64,000 nt of DNA from Streptomyces paludis (GCF_003344965.1 NZ_CP031194.1:1550001-1614000); one strand, 5' to 3'. Shown: positions 52,519 through 61,798, counted from the first letter of the stretch. A program made the numbers and translations. The notes: generated from the letters alone by a model not told the origin.

Positions 52519-54036
52519 GTGGCGGAGACCTTCGCCGAGCTGGTCGCGGCCGAGGACGTCCTGCTCTTCGTCAACGCGGCCGTCACCGCGACGGGCCAGC
52601 GCGAGTTCCGCTCCGGGCAGCGGGAACAGCGGCTCTCGCTCGCCTTCCTGCACGACTACGTACGGGTCAACTACCGCCCGGTCTACGCGGCGACGCTCGC
52701 CCTCGACATCAACGACCACAACGCGTGCCGGATCATCGAGGAGCTGCTGCGGACCGCGCGCGAGGCGACCCCCGAGGAGAAGCGGACCGAGGGCCGGCTG
52801 ATTGCCGCCCGGCTGGCCGCGCTGCCGCCGCAGCGCGTCTACCGGCTGCTGCGCGCGCTCAGGACCGCCGGTGTCGGCAACCGCCGTACGCGCGCGATCG
52901 TGCGCGACTGGCTGGCGGCGCGGCCGGATCCGGCGTACGACGCGGTGAAGTACCGCGCCGGGCTCAAGGACGCCGCGCGCCATTTCCACCTGCCGCTCGC
53001 CCCTCCCCCGCTCGCCCCTCCCCCGGCCGTCGCATCCTCACCCTCCTCGCCCGGCGGCAGTGAGCTGGGCGACTTCCTCTTCGCGCCCGGCCGCCGCAAG
53101 AAGTACGCGCACCCGCTCCTCGACGCCCACCGCCGCGCCCACTTCGAGCAGGGCGCGCTGTACGAGCTGCCGTTCACCGCCGCCGAGGGGTTCGCGGCCC
53201 GGCACGGGATCGCGCGGGAGGTCTTCCTGACCCGGATGGCGCCCCGGATGACCCGCCTGGAGCGGCTCCGCACCGAGCGGTCAAACGCGGATAAAAGCCA
53301 CCGCGGCCGTACGGACCTGGCCGTCATGCCGCTCACCCGGCTCGCGCTGTACGTCCTGTCCCTGCGCCGGGCCGAGCGCGCCGGCCGCCGGGCGGAGCTG
53401 ACCGGGGCGCTGCGCGCGGCGGCCGGGCGCGTGGCCGGACCGTACGCGGGGACCTGGGGGCGGGTCGCCGCCGTACTGGACGACAGCTACTCCTCCTCCG
53501 GTTCGGGCGAGAAGCGCCGACGCCCGCTGGCGACCGCCCTGGCCTGCGGTTATCTGCTGGAGGCGCTGGCCGCGCCGGGAGCGTACGCCGCTCACTGGAC
53601 CTCGGGCGGGACGGATCCGCTGCTTGTCGCGCCGTACGGCCCGACCCCGCTCGGCAGCCGGATCCTCGACGCGCTGGAGCACGCGCCGGAGCGGCTCGTC
53701 ATCGTCTCCGACGGCTGGGACAACGCCCCGCCTGGACTGGCGGGCGAGGTGCTGCGGGTGTGGCGCACCCGGCTCGACCGGGAGCGGCGGACGGCCGTCA
53801 CGCATCTGAACCCCGTATACGACGCGGACGTGTTCGATGTGCGCCGGCTGGCTCCGGGCGTGCCGACCGCGGGGATACGGGACGCCGAGGATCTGCCGGC
53901 CCTGGTGGAGATCGCGCGGTTCGCGGAGGGGCGTACGGACCCGGCGGAGCTGCGGGCGTATCTGGACGGGCGCGTGCGGCGGTTCCTCACGCGGGAGGAG
54001 GTGCGGCGGTGCCCCGGCTCGATCTCGACGGGCTGA
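52519..54036 (+). CDS. Helical-repeat/von Willebrand A protein, Ro60-like architecture
   Basis: The 505-residue cytosolic protein has a helical N-terminal part (about 1-300; for example QRLSLAFLHDYVRVNYRPVYA and RLAALPPQRVYRLLRALRTAGVGNRRTRAIV). A vWA domain (about 315-500) follows, with a MIDAS: D321-x-S323-x-S325 (LDDSYSSSG) and D398 (IVSDGWDNAP). This resembles TROVE/Ro60 proteins, which bind misfolded or small RNAs; that the helical part is a true TROVE domain is inferred. GTG 52519 follows GGAGGG; an upstream ATG at 52453 runs through a tandem repeat and is less likely. It overlaps the next gene by 28 bp. Confidence 0.75.
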   Translation: MAETFAELVAAEDVLLFVNAAVTATGQREFRSGQREQRLSLAFLHDYVRVNYRPVYAATLALDINDHNACRIIEELLRTAREATPEEKRTEGRLIAARLAALPPQRVYRLLRALRTAGVGNRRTRAIVRDWLAARPDPAYDAVKYRAGLKDAARHFHLPLAPPPLAPPPAVASSPSSPGGSELGDFLFAPGRRKKYAHPLLDAHRRAHFEQGALYELPFTAAEGFAARHGIAREVFLTRMAPRMTRLERLRTERSNADKSHRGRTDLAVMPLTRLALYVLSLRRAERAGRRAELTGALRAAAGRVAGPYAGTWGRVAAVLDDSYSSSGSGEKRRRPLATALACGYLLEALAAPGAYAAHWTSGGTDPLLVAPYGPTPLGSRILDALEHAPERLVIVSDGWDNAPPGLAGEVLRVWRTRLDRERRTAVTHLNPVYDADVFDVRRLAPGVPTAGIRDAEDLPALVEIARFAEGRTDPAELRAYLDGRVRRFLTREEVRRCPGSISTG

Positions 54037-55247
54037 CCGCCCGTCCCGCGCAGGTCTGGGGCGGGATCCGCCTCGTACCGCTGGTGCGGGAACAGCCGAT
54101 GGCCGGCCTGCGGCTGCGCCGGGAGGTCTACGGCGACACCGGCGGCGGCGCCGGTGACGAGGTGCTGGTGGATCCGGGGACGCGTTACGTGTCGTACATA
54201 CCGCACGGGTTCGTCGCCGACTGGTCCGGCGAGGGGCCCGAGACAGGCGGCGGGCCGGGCGCCGCGTACGGCACCCAGCTCGGCAGCGGGCGGCCCGAGA
54301 CCGTACGTGTGCACCGCCATCACCGGATGGTGAAGCGCCTGCCCAAAGACTCAAGGGCAGCCGGGGGCTCCGGGGGACCCGTCACGCGCGCCCGCTTCCT
54401 GCCGCTCCACCTCGCCCTGGAGGGCTATCTCGCGCTGCACTTCGGCGGCCCGTCCATCGCCTGGGACGAATGGTCCCGGCAGGCGGTACGGCACGGGCTC
54501 TCGCCGCGCGCCGAGGACGCGTATCTCGGGCTCACCGTCCGGGGGCTCGGTGACGCGCTGCGCGTCTTCGAGATCCACCCCGGGCAGTGCGGCGTGCTGA
54601 TCCACACGGCGGACGCGCTCGCCGCCGCCTTCGTGGTGCCGCACCCGGACGACTACCGCGCCCTGCACCCCAGTCTGCTCCAGGACCTGTTCGGGGAGCT
54701 GGTGCACCAGTACGCGTTCTACGGCGGCCGGGTGCCGGAGTTCGGGGCCCGGATCCGCGACGGACGGCGGCTGGAGACGCTCGCCGATCTGCGGGCGGCG
54801 GCGCGGGAGCAGGAGCGGGCGTGGGCGCGGTCGTACACGCCGCTGCTGGCCCAGGGGCTGCTCTCCGCGTCGTACTCCTTCGAGCGGGTCTACCGGATGG
54901 GGGACTTCACGCTGCGGCGCTTCCTGCCGTCGTTCCACCGGGGTGACGCCGCAGGGCGGGCCGGGCGGCGCGAGACGGAGCAGCACATCGGGGAGGTGAT
55001 CAGCGACCACAAGGGGCGGACCGCGTATCTGAAGACGTTCCGGCTCTCCGACGCGCAGATCAGGCGGGGCCATCTGCTGTCCCGGCTGGCCGCGCACGAC
55101 TGGCAGCTGGACCGGACGGCGGAGGCGCTGGGCACGGGGCGCGAGGAGCTGGTGCGGCGGATCCACGCGGCGGGCTTCGGGGCGCTGCTGAACGCACAGC
55201 TGCTGAACACCCACGTCCGAACACCCATGTCCCGAACGCCCACGTAA
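54009..55247 (+). CDS. ARPP-like protein with C-terminal Fis-type helix-turn-helix
   Basis: The 412-residue protein is tightly coupled to the vWA gene (28-bp overlap, GGAGGAGGTG ribosome site). Recognisable pieces: VWGGIRLVPLVREQP at the N-terminus, a middle domain with FEIHPGQCGVLIHTADALAA, and a C-terminal segment LAAHDWQLDRTAEALGTGREELVRRIHAAGF that looks like a Fis-type helix-turn-helix. The front half resembles ARPP-type domains (ARG/rhodanese-phosphatase associated) described in RNA-repair and NAD-linked conflict systems; this is recalled from family reading, not searched. Its last codons contain near-repeats of CGAACACCCACG. Confidence 0.6.
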   Translation: MPRLDLDGLTARPAQVWGGIRLVPLVREQPMAGLRLRREVYGDTGGGAGDEVLVDPGTRYVSYIPHGFVADWSGEGPETGGGPGAAYGTQLGSGRPETVRVHRHHRMVKRLPKDSRAAGGSGGPVTRARFLPLHLALEGYLALHFGGPSIAWDEWSRQAVRHGLSPRAEDAYLGLTVRGLGDALRVFEIHPGQCGVLIHTADALAAAFVVPHPDDYRALHPSLLQDLFGELVHQYAFYGGRVPEFGARIRDGRRLETLADLRAAAREQERAWARSYTPLLAQGLLSASYSFERVYRMGDFTLRRFLPSFHRGDAAGRAGRRETEQHIGEVISDHKGRTAYLKTFRLSDAQIRRGHLLSRLAAHDWQLDRTAEALGTGREELVRRIHAAGFGALLNAQLLNTHVRTPMSRTPT

Positions 55248-55298
55248 CCCGCACACAGCATGAACCGCACACATCCGCGCGGAACAAATGAAACCTGA

Positions 55299-55336
55299 GT
55301 AACACGCGGTTCACCGAGGAGCAACGGTAGGGAAAT
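55299..55336 (+). promoter_or_regulatory. GlnR-type operator upstream of glnII
   Basis: GTAAC-n6-TTCAC-n6-GCAAC-n6-GAAAT follows the GlnR a-n6-b-n6-a-n6-b spacing exactly, with the first b box degenerate. It lies 55 bp upstream of the glnII start. A further GAAAC lies just before it (55289-55293). Confidence 0.6.
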
Positions 55337-55391
55337 CACATATTGCGAGGCTGTCGGTCAAACCTGCTGCACCCGCAAAGGATGAGGCCCC

Positions 55392-56411
55392 GTGACGTTC
55401 AAGGCTGAGTACATCTGGATCGACGGAACCGAGCCGACGGCCAAGCTGCGCTCGAAGACGAAGATCCTCAGTGACGGCGCCGAGCTGCCCATCTGGGGCT
55501 TCGACGGGTCGAGCACGAACCAGGCCGAGGGCCACGCCTCCGACCGCGTGCTCAAGCCGGTCTTCTCCTGCCCGGACCCGATCCGCGGCGGCGACGACGT
55601 CCTCGTCCTGTGCGAGGTCCTGAACATCGACATGACGCCGCACGAGTCCAACACGCGGGCCGCGCTGACCGAGGTCGCGGAGAAGTTCGCCGGCCAGGAG
55701 CCGATCTTCGGCATCGAGCAGGAGTACACGTTCTTCAAGGGCGCCCGCCCGCTCGGCTTCCCCGAGGGCGGTTTCCCGGCGGCGCAGGGCGGCTACTACT
55801 GCGGTGTCGGCTCGGACGAGATCTTCGGCCGGGCGATCGTCGAGGCGCACCTCGACAACTGCCTGAAGGCGGGGCTCGGCATCTCCGGGATCAACGCCGA
55901 GGTCATGCCCGGGCAGTGGGAGTTCCAGGTCGGCCCGCTGGCGCCGCTGGTGGTCGCGGACCAGCTGTGGATCGCCCGCTGGCTGCTCTACCGCACCGCC
56001 GAGGACTTCGACGTCTCCGCGACGCTCGACCCGAAGCCGGTGAAGGGCGACTGGAACGGCGCCGGCGCGCACACCAACTTCTCGACGAAGGCCATGCGCG
56101 AGGGGTACGACGCGATCATCACCGCGTGCGAGTCGCTGGGCGAGGGCTCCAAGCCGCTCGACCACGTCAAGCACTACGGCGCGGGCATCGACGACCGGCT
56201 GACCGGGCTGCACGAGACCGCCCCGTGGAACGAGTACAGCTACGGCGTCTCGAACCGCGGCGCGTCCGTCCGTATCCCGTGGCAGGTCGAGCAGGACGGC
56301 AAGGGGTACATCGAGGACCGCCGCCCGAACGCCAACGTCGACCCGTACCTGGTCACGCGGCTGATCGTGGACACCTGCTGCTCGGCTCTGGAGAAGGCCG
56401 GCCAGGTCTGA
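55392..56411 (+). CDS. glnII: Glutamine synthetase type II (eukaryote-like, GlnII)
   Basis: The 339-residue octameric or decameric type II enzyme begins MTFKAEYIWIDGTEPTAKLRS with WGFDGSSTNQAEG, FGIEQEYTFFKG, INAEVMPGQWEFQVGP, and HTNFSTKAMREGYD, the type II counterparts of GSI metal and ATP motifs. It lacks the adenylylation Tyr loop of type I. GTG 55392 has an adequate AGGATGAGG upstream. Together with glnA it gives the organism two glutamine synthetases, both under probable GlnR control. Confidence 0.97.
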   Translation: MTFKAEYIWIDGTEPTAKLRSKTKILSDGAELPIWGFDGSSTNQAEGHASDRVLKPVFSCPDPIRGGDDVLVLCEVLNIDMTPHESNTRAALTEVAEKFAGQEPIFGIEQEYTFFKGARPLGFPEGGFPAAQGGYYCGVGSDEIFGRAIVEAHLDNCLKAGLGISGINAEVMPGQWEFQVGPLAPLVVADQLWIARWLLYRTAEDFDVSATLDPKPVKGDWNGAGAHTNFSTKAMREGYDAIITACESLGEGSKPLDHVKHYGAGIDDRLTGLHETAPWNEYSYGVSNRGASVRIPWQVEQDGKGYIEDRRPNANVDPYLVTRLIVDTCCSALEKAGQV

Positions 56412-56463
56412 CGACCCACGGCACCATGATCCGATCCGCGGCTCCGCGCCGCGCCGGCTCCCT

Positions 56464-56498
56464 CGGGGGGCGACCGCCGACACGGTGGTCGCCCCCCG
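56464..56498 (+). terminator. Hairpin terminator after glnII
   Basis: A 12-bp perfect stem (56464-56475 with 56487-56498) has an 11-base loop, 52 bp after glnII. It splits the 392-bp gap before the regulator at 56804. Confidence 0.75.
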
Positions 56499-56581
56499 CT
56501 GCCGTGCGACGCCGGTGTGTGTTCGTATCGACAGATGAAAGGGGCGTGCTGAGGGACGGCGATGTCTGCTTCAATGGAGCC

Positions 56582-56704
56582 ATGGCCAGCTTCCAGCACA
56601 CCGTGACAGGTCGTCGTACCGACCTGGAGCCGTTCTGGCCGTCCCGGCAGCATCACGACTTCGACCGGGTGTGTTGCCGCGCGAGGAACGCGTCGGCCCT
56701 CTAA
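56582..56704 (+). CDS. Possible 40-residue small protein or leader peptide
   Basis: An ATG-initiated frame of 40 codons begins MASFQHTVTGRRTDLEPFW and ends with a Cys-Cys pair followed by RARNASAL. It lies 99 bp upstream of the regulator gene and starts after GGAG, though unusually close. It might be a Cys-sensing upstream peptide or chance. The rest of 56412-56803 carries only the glnII terminator. Confidence 0.35.
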   Translation: MASFQHTVTGRRTDLEPFWPSRQHHDFDRVCCRARNASAL

Positions 56705-56803
56705 AGCCATTTTCTGGCCTTCGGCCGCCGCGCAGACGTACGTCTCTCCCGTCCGTCCTCCTGTCGTTCCGGCGACTCCTCCGCGCGAAAGAGCTGACCC
56801 CTC

Positions 56804-57442
56804 ATGGCGAACTCCCTTTCCTTCTCGGCCGCCACCGCCACCGCACCCGCTCACTCCGGCTCCGCCCACCCCGGCTCCGCCGCGCCCTCGCTCGGCCGGG
56901 GCAGGCTGCGGGCCGTGGACCGCGACGAGACCGCGCCGCCCGTACCGGCCGCCGTGCCCGTACCGGCCCATGTCGTGGACTTCCTGCCGCCCGGTGCCAC
57001 CTGGCTGCCGGCGCCTCAGCACACGCTGCCGTCCCTGCCGGGGCAGCCGCCGATGATCGGCTATCTGGTGCTCGTACCGGCGGACCAGCACACCGCCGTC
57101 ACGGCCGCCGCCGCTGCTCCGTACCCCGCGGGGCACCCCGCCGGGCGTACGGAGCCGGACGGCGGGCCCGTGCTGGTCGACAGCGTCCAGCGGACCGCCG
57201 CCGTGGACGGCGAGCGGCTGGATCTCACGTACCTCGAATTCGAGCTGCTGGCGCATCTGGTGGCGCATCCGAACCGGGTGCACACGCGCGACCAGCTGGT
57301 GACGACGGTCTGGGGCTACGGCCATGTCGGCGACGGCCGGACCGTCGATGTCCATGTGGCGCGGCTGCGGCGCAAGCTGGGCGCCGCGCACCGGCACACC
57401 ATCCAGACCGTACGGCGCGTGGGGTACAAGTACACGCCCTGA
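56804..57442 (+). CDS. OmpR/PhoB-type winged-helix regulator without receiver domain
   Basis: The 212-residue protein has a C-terminal winged helix (about 120-212: VDGERLDLTYLEFELLAHLVA ... VHTRDQLVTTVWG ... GRTVDVHVARLRRKL ... IQTVRRVGYKYTP), which is textbook Trans_reg_C. The N-terminal half is Ala/Pro/Ser-rich with no conserved Asp phosphoacceptor region, so it is not a standard response regulator. It lies next to glnII; a role in nitrogen control is possible but only by neighbourhood. Confidence 0.85.
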   Translation: MANSLSFSAATATAPAHSGSAHPGSAAPSLGRGRLRAVDRDETAPPVPAAVPVPAHVVDFLPPGATWLPAPQHTLPSLPGQPPMIGYLVLVPADQHTAVTAAAAAPYPAGHPAGRTEPDGGPVLVDSVQRTAAVDGERLDLTYLEFELLAHLVAHPNRVHTRDQLVTTVWGYGHVGDGRTVDVHVARLRRKLGAAHRHTIQTVRRVGYKYTP

Positions 57443-57470
57443 CAGGGCTGTTACGGGTGTTACGACAAGC

Positions 57471-57510
57471 GAGCCCCGGCCGACCGGACTTCTCCGGCCG
57501 GCCGGGGCTC
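57471..57510. terminator. Bidirectional hairpin terminator
   Basis: GAGCCCCGGCC (57471-57481) pairs with GGCCGGGGCTC (57500-57510), with extra pairing inside, between the convergent regulator and PepSY genes. Confidence 0.75.
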
Positions 57511-57517
57511 CGTCGTG

Positions 57518-59092
57518 CTACGCGTCCACCGGGACGTCCTTCCCGCTCTTCTCGCCGTTCCCGCCCTTCCTGGCCCGCGCGACCACACCCAGCACCCCGT
57601 CCACGACGAGGAACACGAGCAGGCTGATCCCGAGCAGCGGGAGGAACCAGCCGACCAGCGCCGTCACGGCCACGAGCGGCAGCAGCAGGGTCAGCGGCAC
57701 CTTGCGCCAGGCGCCGCGCGGTATGGGCCGGCCCGCGCTGAACGCACGCTCCTTGGTGGGGCGGCGCAGCCACCACATCCGGTAGCCCCAGATGATCAGC
57801 ACGATCAGGGAGACGGCCAGCGCGGCGAGCGCGAGCTGGTTGACCATGCCGAGGTACACGCCGGTGTGGGCGTCGATACCGATCCGGGTCAGCTTGGCCA
57901 GCAGGGGGTAGTCGGCGAAGCGCAGTTCGTCGATGACCTTGCCGTTGGCGGGGTCGACGGCGATGGAGTCGAGACGGACGGGGAACTGCCTGTCGGTCTC
58001 CGCGATCACATAGCCGACTCCCTCGGTCGGCAGCGTCACCTGGATCGGCCCGTCCAGACCGGCCTGCCGGGCGGCGACCACGGCGAGGTCGACGCCGATG
58101 TCCTCGCCGTCCGCCGAGTGGTCCATTCCGGGCATGCTGGCGCCGGATCCGTGCCCGCTGTGATCGTCTCCCCCACCGGAGCCGCCGCCGTCGAGGGACG
58201 CCGAGACGGACGGGGTGGAGCTGCCGAGCTGGTCCTTGATCTCGGAGATGTTGGCGCCCGCGTACTTCGACCAGGTCAGCCCGGTGGCGGAGAGCAGGAC
58301 GAGTCCGGTGACGGCCCACAGTCCGAGCGTGCCGTGCAGTGAGAGCGTCCTGCGCCGGCCGGTGGTGCCGCGCTCGGGGAGGATCAGCGCCCGCTTCGAG
58401 GCGCGCTTGCGGCCGATCCAGAGGAAGAGTCCGCCGAGTGCCACCACCCACAGCCAGCTGGCGGCCAGCTCGCTGTAGAAGAGACCGGGCTCACCCAGCT
58501 GGAGGTGGCGGTGGAACTCGGAGAGCCAGCCGCGCACCGGCAGGGCCAGGGAGCTGCCGTAGGTGTCCAGCGCGCCCCGTACCTCGGCGGTGTACGGGTC
58601 GACGAAGACGGCGAGGGAGTGGTGCTCCTTCAAGCCGGGCGCGGACATCATGACCTTGGTGGTCTCTCCCTTCTCCGACGGCAGGCGTACGGAGGTGACG
58701 GTGCCCTCCGGGTGGGCGGCGCGGGCGGCGGCGATCTGGTCGGCGACCGGCTGGACGCGGTCACCGACCGGGGCGCGCAGCTCGTGGCGGTAAATGACCT
58801 TCTCGGCCTGGAAGGAGAGCGAGTAGAGGAATCCGCTGGTGGCAGCCACGAGCAGCAGGGGCGCTATCAGCAGGCCCGCGTAGAAGTGGAGCCGCAGGAC
58901 GAGGGGGCGCAGCGCGCTCCATCCGGAGGCCCTGGGAGTCCCTGAGGCCCCTGCCGCGGCACCCGAGGGTGGTGCGGCGGGGGTCTTCTTCGGCTCGGCG
59001 GGATCCTTCTTCGGCTCGGTGGCGGTCTTCTTCGGCTCGGCGGCGGTCTCGTCATCGGTACCGGTCCCCTGTACGGGGTCGTCAATGGCCAT
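57518..59092 (-). CDS. PepSY-associated membrane (PepSY_TM) protein
   Basis: The 524-residue protein starts with a Lys/Pro/Glu repeat tail (KKTATEPKKDPAEPKKTP). About four widely spaced membrane helices follow, the first in LRLHFYAGLLIAPLLLVAATSGFLYSL, typical of PepSY-TM proteins. The extracytoplasmic region contains His/Met/Gly stretches (DDHSGHGSGASMPGMDHS), suggestive of metal binding, and a second PepSY-like segment. These proteins are often linked to iron reduction or siderophore use. AGGA precedes ATG 59092. Confidence 0.87.
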   Translation of the reverse strand: MAIDDPVQGTGTDDETAAEPKKTATEPKKDPAEPKKTPAAPPSGAAAGASGTPRASGWSALRPLVLRLHFYAGLLIAPLLLVAATSGFLYSLSFQAEKVIYRHELRAPVGDRVQPVADQIAAARAAHPEGTVTSVRLPSEKGETTKVMMSAPGLKEHHSLAVFVDPYTAEVRGALDTYGSSLALPVRGWLSEFHRHLQLGEPGLFYSELAASWLWVVALGGLFLWIGRKRASKRALILPERGTTGRRRTLSLHGTLGLWAVTGLVLLSATGLTWSKYAGANISEIKDQLGSSTPSVSASLDGGGSGGGDDHSGHGSGASMPGMDHSADGEDIGVDLAVVAARQAGLDGPIQVTLPTEGVGYVIAETDRQFPVRLDSIAVDPANGKVIDELRFADYPLLAKLTRIGIDAHTGVYLGMVNQLALAALAVSLIVLIIWGYRMWWLRRPTKERAFSAGRPIPRGAWRKVPLTLLLPLVAVTALVGWFLPLLGISLLVFLVVDGVLGVVARARKGGNGEKSGKDVPVDA

Positions 59093-59149
59093 GACTGTCC
59101 TAAGAGTTGGCGTCGGCATGGGGAAGGCAGCCCCGGCCGTCGGCCAACG

Positions 59150-59845
59150 TCAGGCAGTGCTGAGGGCGGCGGCTCCCGGGGCTGTGGCGCGGGCAGTACG
59201 GCCGGCCGGCGGGCCACGCCGCGACAGGGCGTGCGCGAGGACGGCCCCGCGCAGCCTGTGCGCCACGGGGGCGCCGGCGCGGGGCCTCGGCCGCCGGGGC
59301 GCCGCGGGCGGCCGGACGGTGGCGAGGAGCAGCCGCAGCGGGGCGAAGGCGAGCGCGCGGGCGGCGCGGCCGAGCCGGAACAGGGCGGCCTCGCCCCGGG
59401 CCAGCCAGAGGGCGCAGAAGAGGGCGGCGAGGACGTGGGCGGCGATCATCGCGGCGGAGCCGCCGAGAAGACCGTCCGCGGCGGCCACCGCGGCGGGATC
59501 GGCACCGGTGGTGGTGCCGCTCATGTCCATACCGGTGTGCGCGGCCGTCGACATGGATGTGGACAGTCCGTACGGCAGCGCCCCGGCGAGGATCAGGTGC
59601 AGCAGCGCCTGGACGGTGAGCAGCCCGGCGCCGATCGACCCGGCACCCCGGCGGCGTCCGGCCGCGAGCCACGCGACCACCCCGGTCACGGCGAACGCCG
59701 TCCACAGCGCGCCGGGCGCCGGCGCGTGCGCGGAGGCGCCCGCCGGTCCGGACGCCAGCGCGTGCCCGATCGCCGCGAGCGTCACGCAGACCGCGGCGAA
59801 GGCGGCGGCGCGCAGGGCGCGTATCGGTGACCGGGCGTCTGTCAT
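59150..59845 (-). CDS. Integral membrane protein upstream of the PepSY gene
   Basis: The 231-residue protein has four or five membrane helices (AAAFAAVCVTLAAIGHALA; ALWTAFAVTGVVAWLAAG; LLTVQALLHLILAGALPYG; MIAAHVLAALFCALWLARG). A loop is rich in Met, His and Thr (STAAHTGMDMSGTTTG), and the tail is Arg/Pro-rich. The loop suggests copper or other metal handling. Start 59845 (MTDARSPIRAL) was chosen for the first helix; no strong ribosome site is seen. It probably forms a unit with the PepSY gene, 57 bp upstream of it. Confidence 0.7.
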   Translation of the reverse strand: MTDARSPIRALRAAAFAAVCVTLAAIGHALASGPAGASAHAPAPGALWTAFAVTGVVAWLAAGRRRGAGSIGAGLLTVQALLHLILAGALPYGLSTSMSTAAHTGMDMSGTTTGADPAAVAAADGLLGGSAAMIAAHVLAALFCALWLARGEAALFRLGRAARALAFAPLRLLLATVRPPAAPRRPRPRAGAPVAHRLRGAVLAHALSRRGPPAGRTARATAPGAAALSTA

Positions 59846-60123
59846 GGTCCGCACATGCTCCCATCCCCGCGTAGTGCCCGGACACTCCCCGGCACCGGGA
59901 TATACGGACGACCCCGGCCGCGCGCTCACCGGTCCCCGGCCCCTCAGGTCCGGACCTGTTGGGGTGATTGCCGGGGTACGCCCGGTTTGTTGATGGAGAT
60001 TTCTATGAATTCCCGGAGCGGCTGAACACCTCCTGTAGGAAGCCCGTATGGAACGGAGCGCTTCGCTTCTCCCCCTGCCGCGATTTTCCTGTAACCGGCA
60101 ACGAAGCTTGAGGAGTTAGTTCC

Positions 60124-61737
60124 ATGGCACGTACATCGAGAAAACGCTCCACAACGGCAAACCGGGCGATCGCCGCCGGGGCTGCCTTGCTCCTTGGCGG
60201 GGGCGGGCTGGTAGCGGCCAACGTCTACGCGTCTGCGGGGGAGAACAAATCTTCCACGCAGAGCCAGAACGTCGCGCAGTCGTGGTCGACCATCAGTTGC
60301 CCGGACATCGCCACGCAGAGCCAGCTGGCGAACGTACCGGAGGCTGCCCGGCCCGAGGTCGACCGTAACCTCGCCCTGCTGGACACGCAGATCACCGAGG
60401 CGTACAAGCGGTTCGCCGACGAGAAGGCGCAGATCGCCCGCGATCCCGGGTTCGCCCAGAGCGCCATCCTGGGTCCGCTCCAGTCCAAGCGTTTCGCCAC
60501 CATCGACCGGATCGCCATCGCGATCGGCCGGGTCGCCCAGAAGCCGACGGGTCTGGACGCGCTGTCCGCCTGCAAGCTCCAGGCCGACAACACCCCGAAG
60601 GCCGGCAACGGCAACAACAACGGCGGTGGCAACAACAACAACGGTGGCCAGAACAACGGCAACAATGGCGGCAACAACGGCGGCCAGAACAACGGCGACA
60701 ACGGCGGTAACAACGGCGGCCAGAACAACGGCGGCGGCGACCAGGGTCAGAACGGCGGCCAGAACGGCGGTCAGGGTGACGGTCAGAACCAGGGTCAGGA
60801 CGGCGGCCAGAACGGCGGCCAGGATGGCGGTCAGGGCGGCGGCCAGGGCGGTAACGGCCCCGAAGCCTCCGACTTCGTCGACATCACGAGCGTCCAGCCG
60901 AACGTCAAGAACGTCCGTAACGGCCGGGGCGGTTCGAAGGGCACCTTCAGCAGCGACTGCGGTGTCAACGAGAACCGGATTTTCAACTCGGACAATGTGA
61001 TCGTGGCGCCCGGTGTGACCAATGGCGCGCACCACTTCCACGACTACATCGGCAACCAGAACAACGACGCGTTCGCGACCGACGAGAGCCTCGCCAACGG
61101 CTCGACCTCCTGCAAGAACCAGGGCGACAAGTCCTCGTACTTCTGGCCGGTCGTCCGTCTCCAGAACGGTGAGAACGAGGAAGACGCCAACAAGGACGGC
61201 GGCGGCCTCGAAGGCAACGTCGGCAAGATCCAGCGTCCCTCGCAGGTGACGAACGTGTTCGTCGGCAACCCGAAGTCCAAGGTTGTCGCCATGCCGCGGC
61301 TGCTGCGCATCATCACCGGTGACGCCAAGGCGTTCGTCAACGGCAACGCCAACGCCAACGCGTCGTGGAGCTGCACCGGGTTCGAGAACCGCCAGCTGAA
61401 GGACAAGTACCCGATCTGCCCGCAGGGCAGCCAGGTCGTCCGTACCTTCAAGTTCCAGAGCTGCTGGGACGGTCAGAACATCGACAGCGCCAACCACCGT
61501 ACGCACGTCGCGTTCGCCGGTGCCGACGGCCGCTGCCAGAACGGCTTCCAGGCCATCCCGCAGCTGGTCCAGCGCATCGTCTACAACGTGCCCCCGGGCC
61601 CGGGCTTCGCGGTGGACTCCTTCCCGGAGCAGCTGCACAAGCCGGTCACCGACCACGGTGACTTCATCAACGTCTTCGACGAGAACCTGATGAACACGCT
61701 CGTCAGCTGCATCAACGAAGGCCGTAAGTGCAAGTAG
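60124..61737 (+). CDS. Secreted DUF1996 protein with Asn/Gly/Gln-rich linker
   Basis: The 537-residue exoprotein has a Sec signal ([22 protein letters not shown]). A Cys-bounded helical module (about 55-155) is followed by a striking low-complexity tract of Asn, Gly, Gln and Asp (about 160-248) and a C-terminal DUF1996 domain (about 250-530). DUF1996 shows [30 protein letters not shown] and several Cys. DUF1996 occurs mostly in fungal and actinobacterial secreted proteins, with a proposed polysaccharide- or surface-related role. ATG 60124 follows GAGGAG. It is well isolated by terminators. Confidence 0.88.
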   Translation: MARTSRKRSTTANRAIAAGAALLLGGGGLVAANVYASAGENKSSTQSQNVAQSWSTISCPDIATQSQLANVPEAARPEVDRNLALLDTQITEAYKRFADEKAQIARDPGFAQSAILGPLQSKRFATIDRIAIAIGRVAQKPTGLDALSACKLQADNTPKAGNGNNNGGGNNNNGGQNNGNNGGNNGGQNNGDNGGNNGGQNNGGGDQGQNGGQNGGQGDGQNQGQDGGQNGGQDGGQGGGQGGNGPEASDFVDITSVQPNVKNVRNGRGGSKGTFSSDCGVNENRIFNSDNVIVAPGVTNGAHHFHDYIGNQNNDAFATDESLANGSTSCKNQGDKSSYFWPVVRLQNGENEEDANKDGGGLEGNVGKIQRPSQVTNVFVGNPKSKVVAMPRLLRIITGDAKAFVNGNANANASWSCTGFENRQLKDKYPICPQGSQVVRTFKFQSCWDGQNIDSANHRTHVAFAGADGRCQNGFQAIPQLVQRIVYNVPPGPGFAVDSFPEQLHKPVTDHGDFINVFDENLMNTLVSCINEGRKCK

Positions 61738-61798
61738 GGCACCAGCGGCGCCGGCCGGCCGACGCGTAGTCGGCCGGCACCGGCACCGGCGGTGGTGA

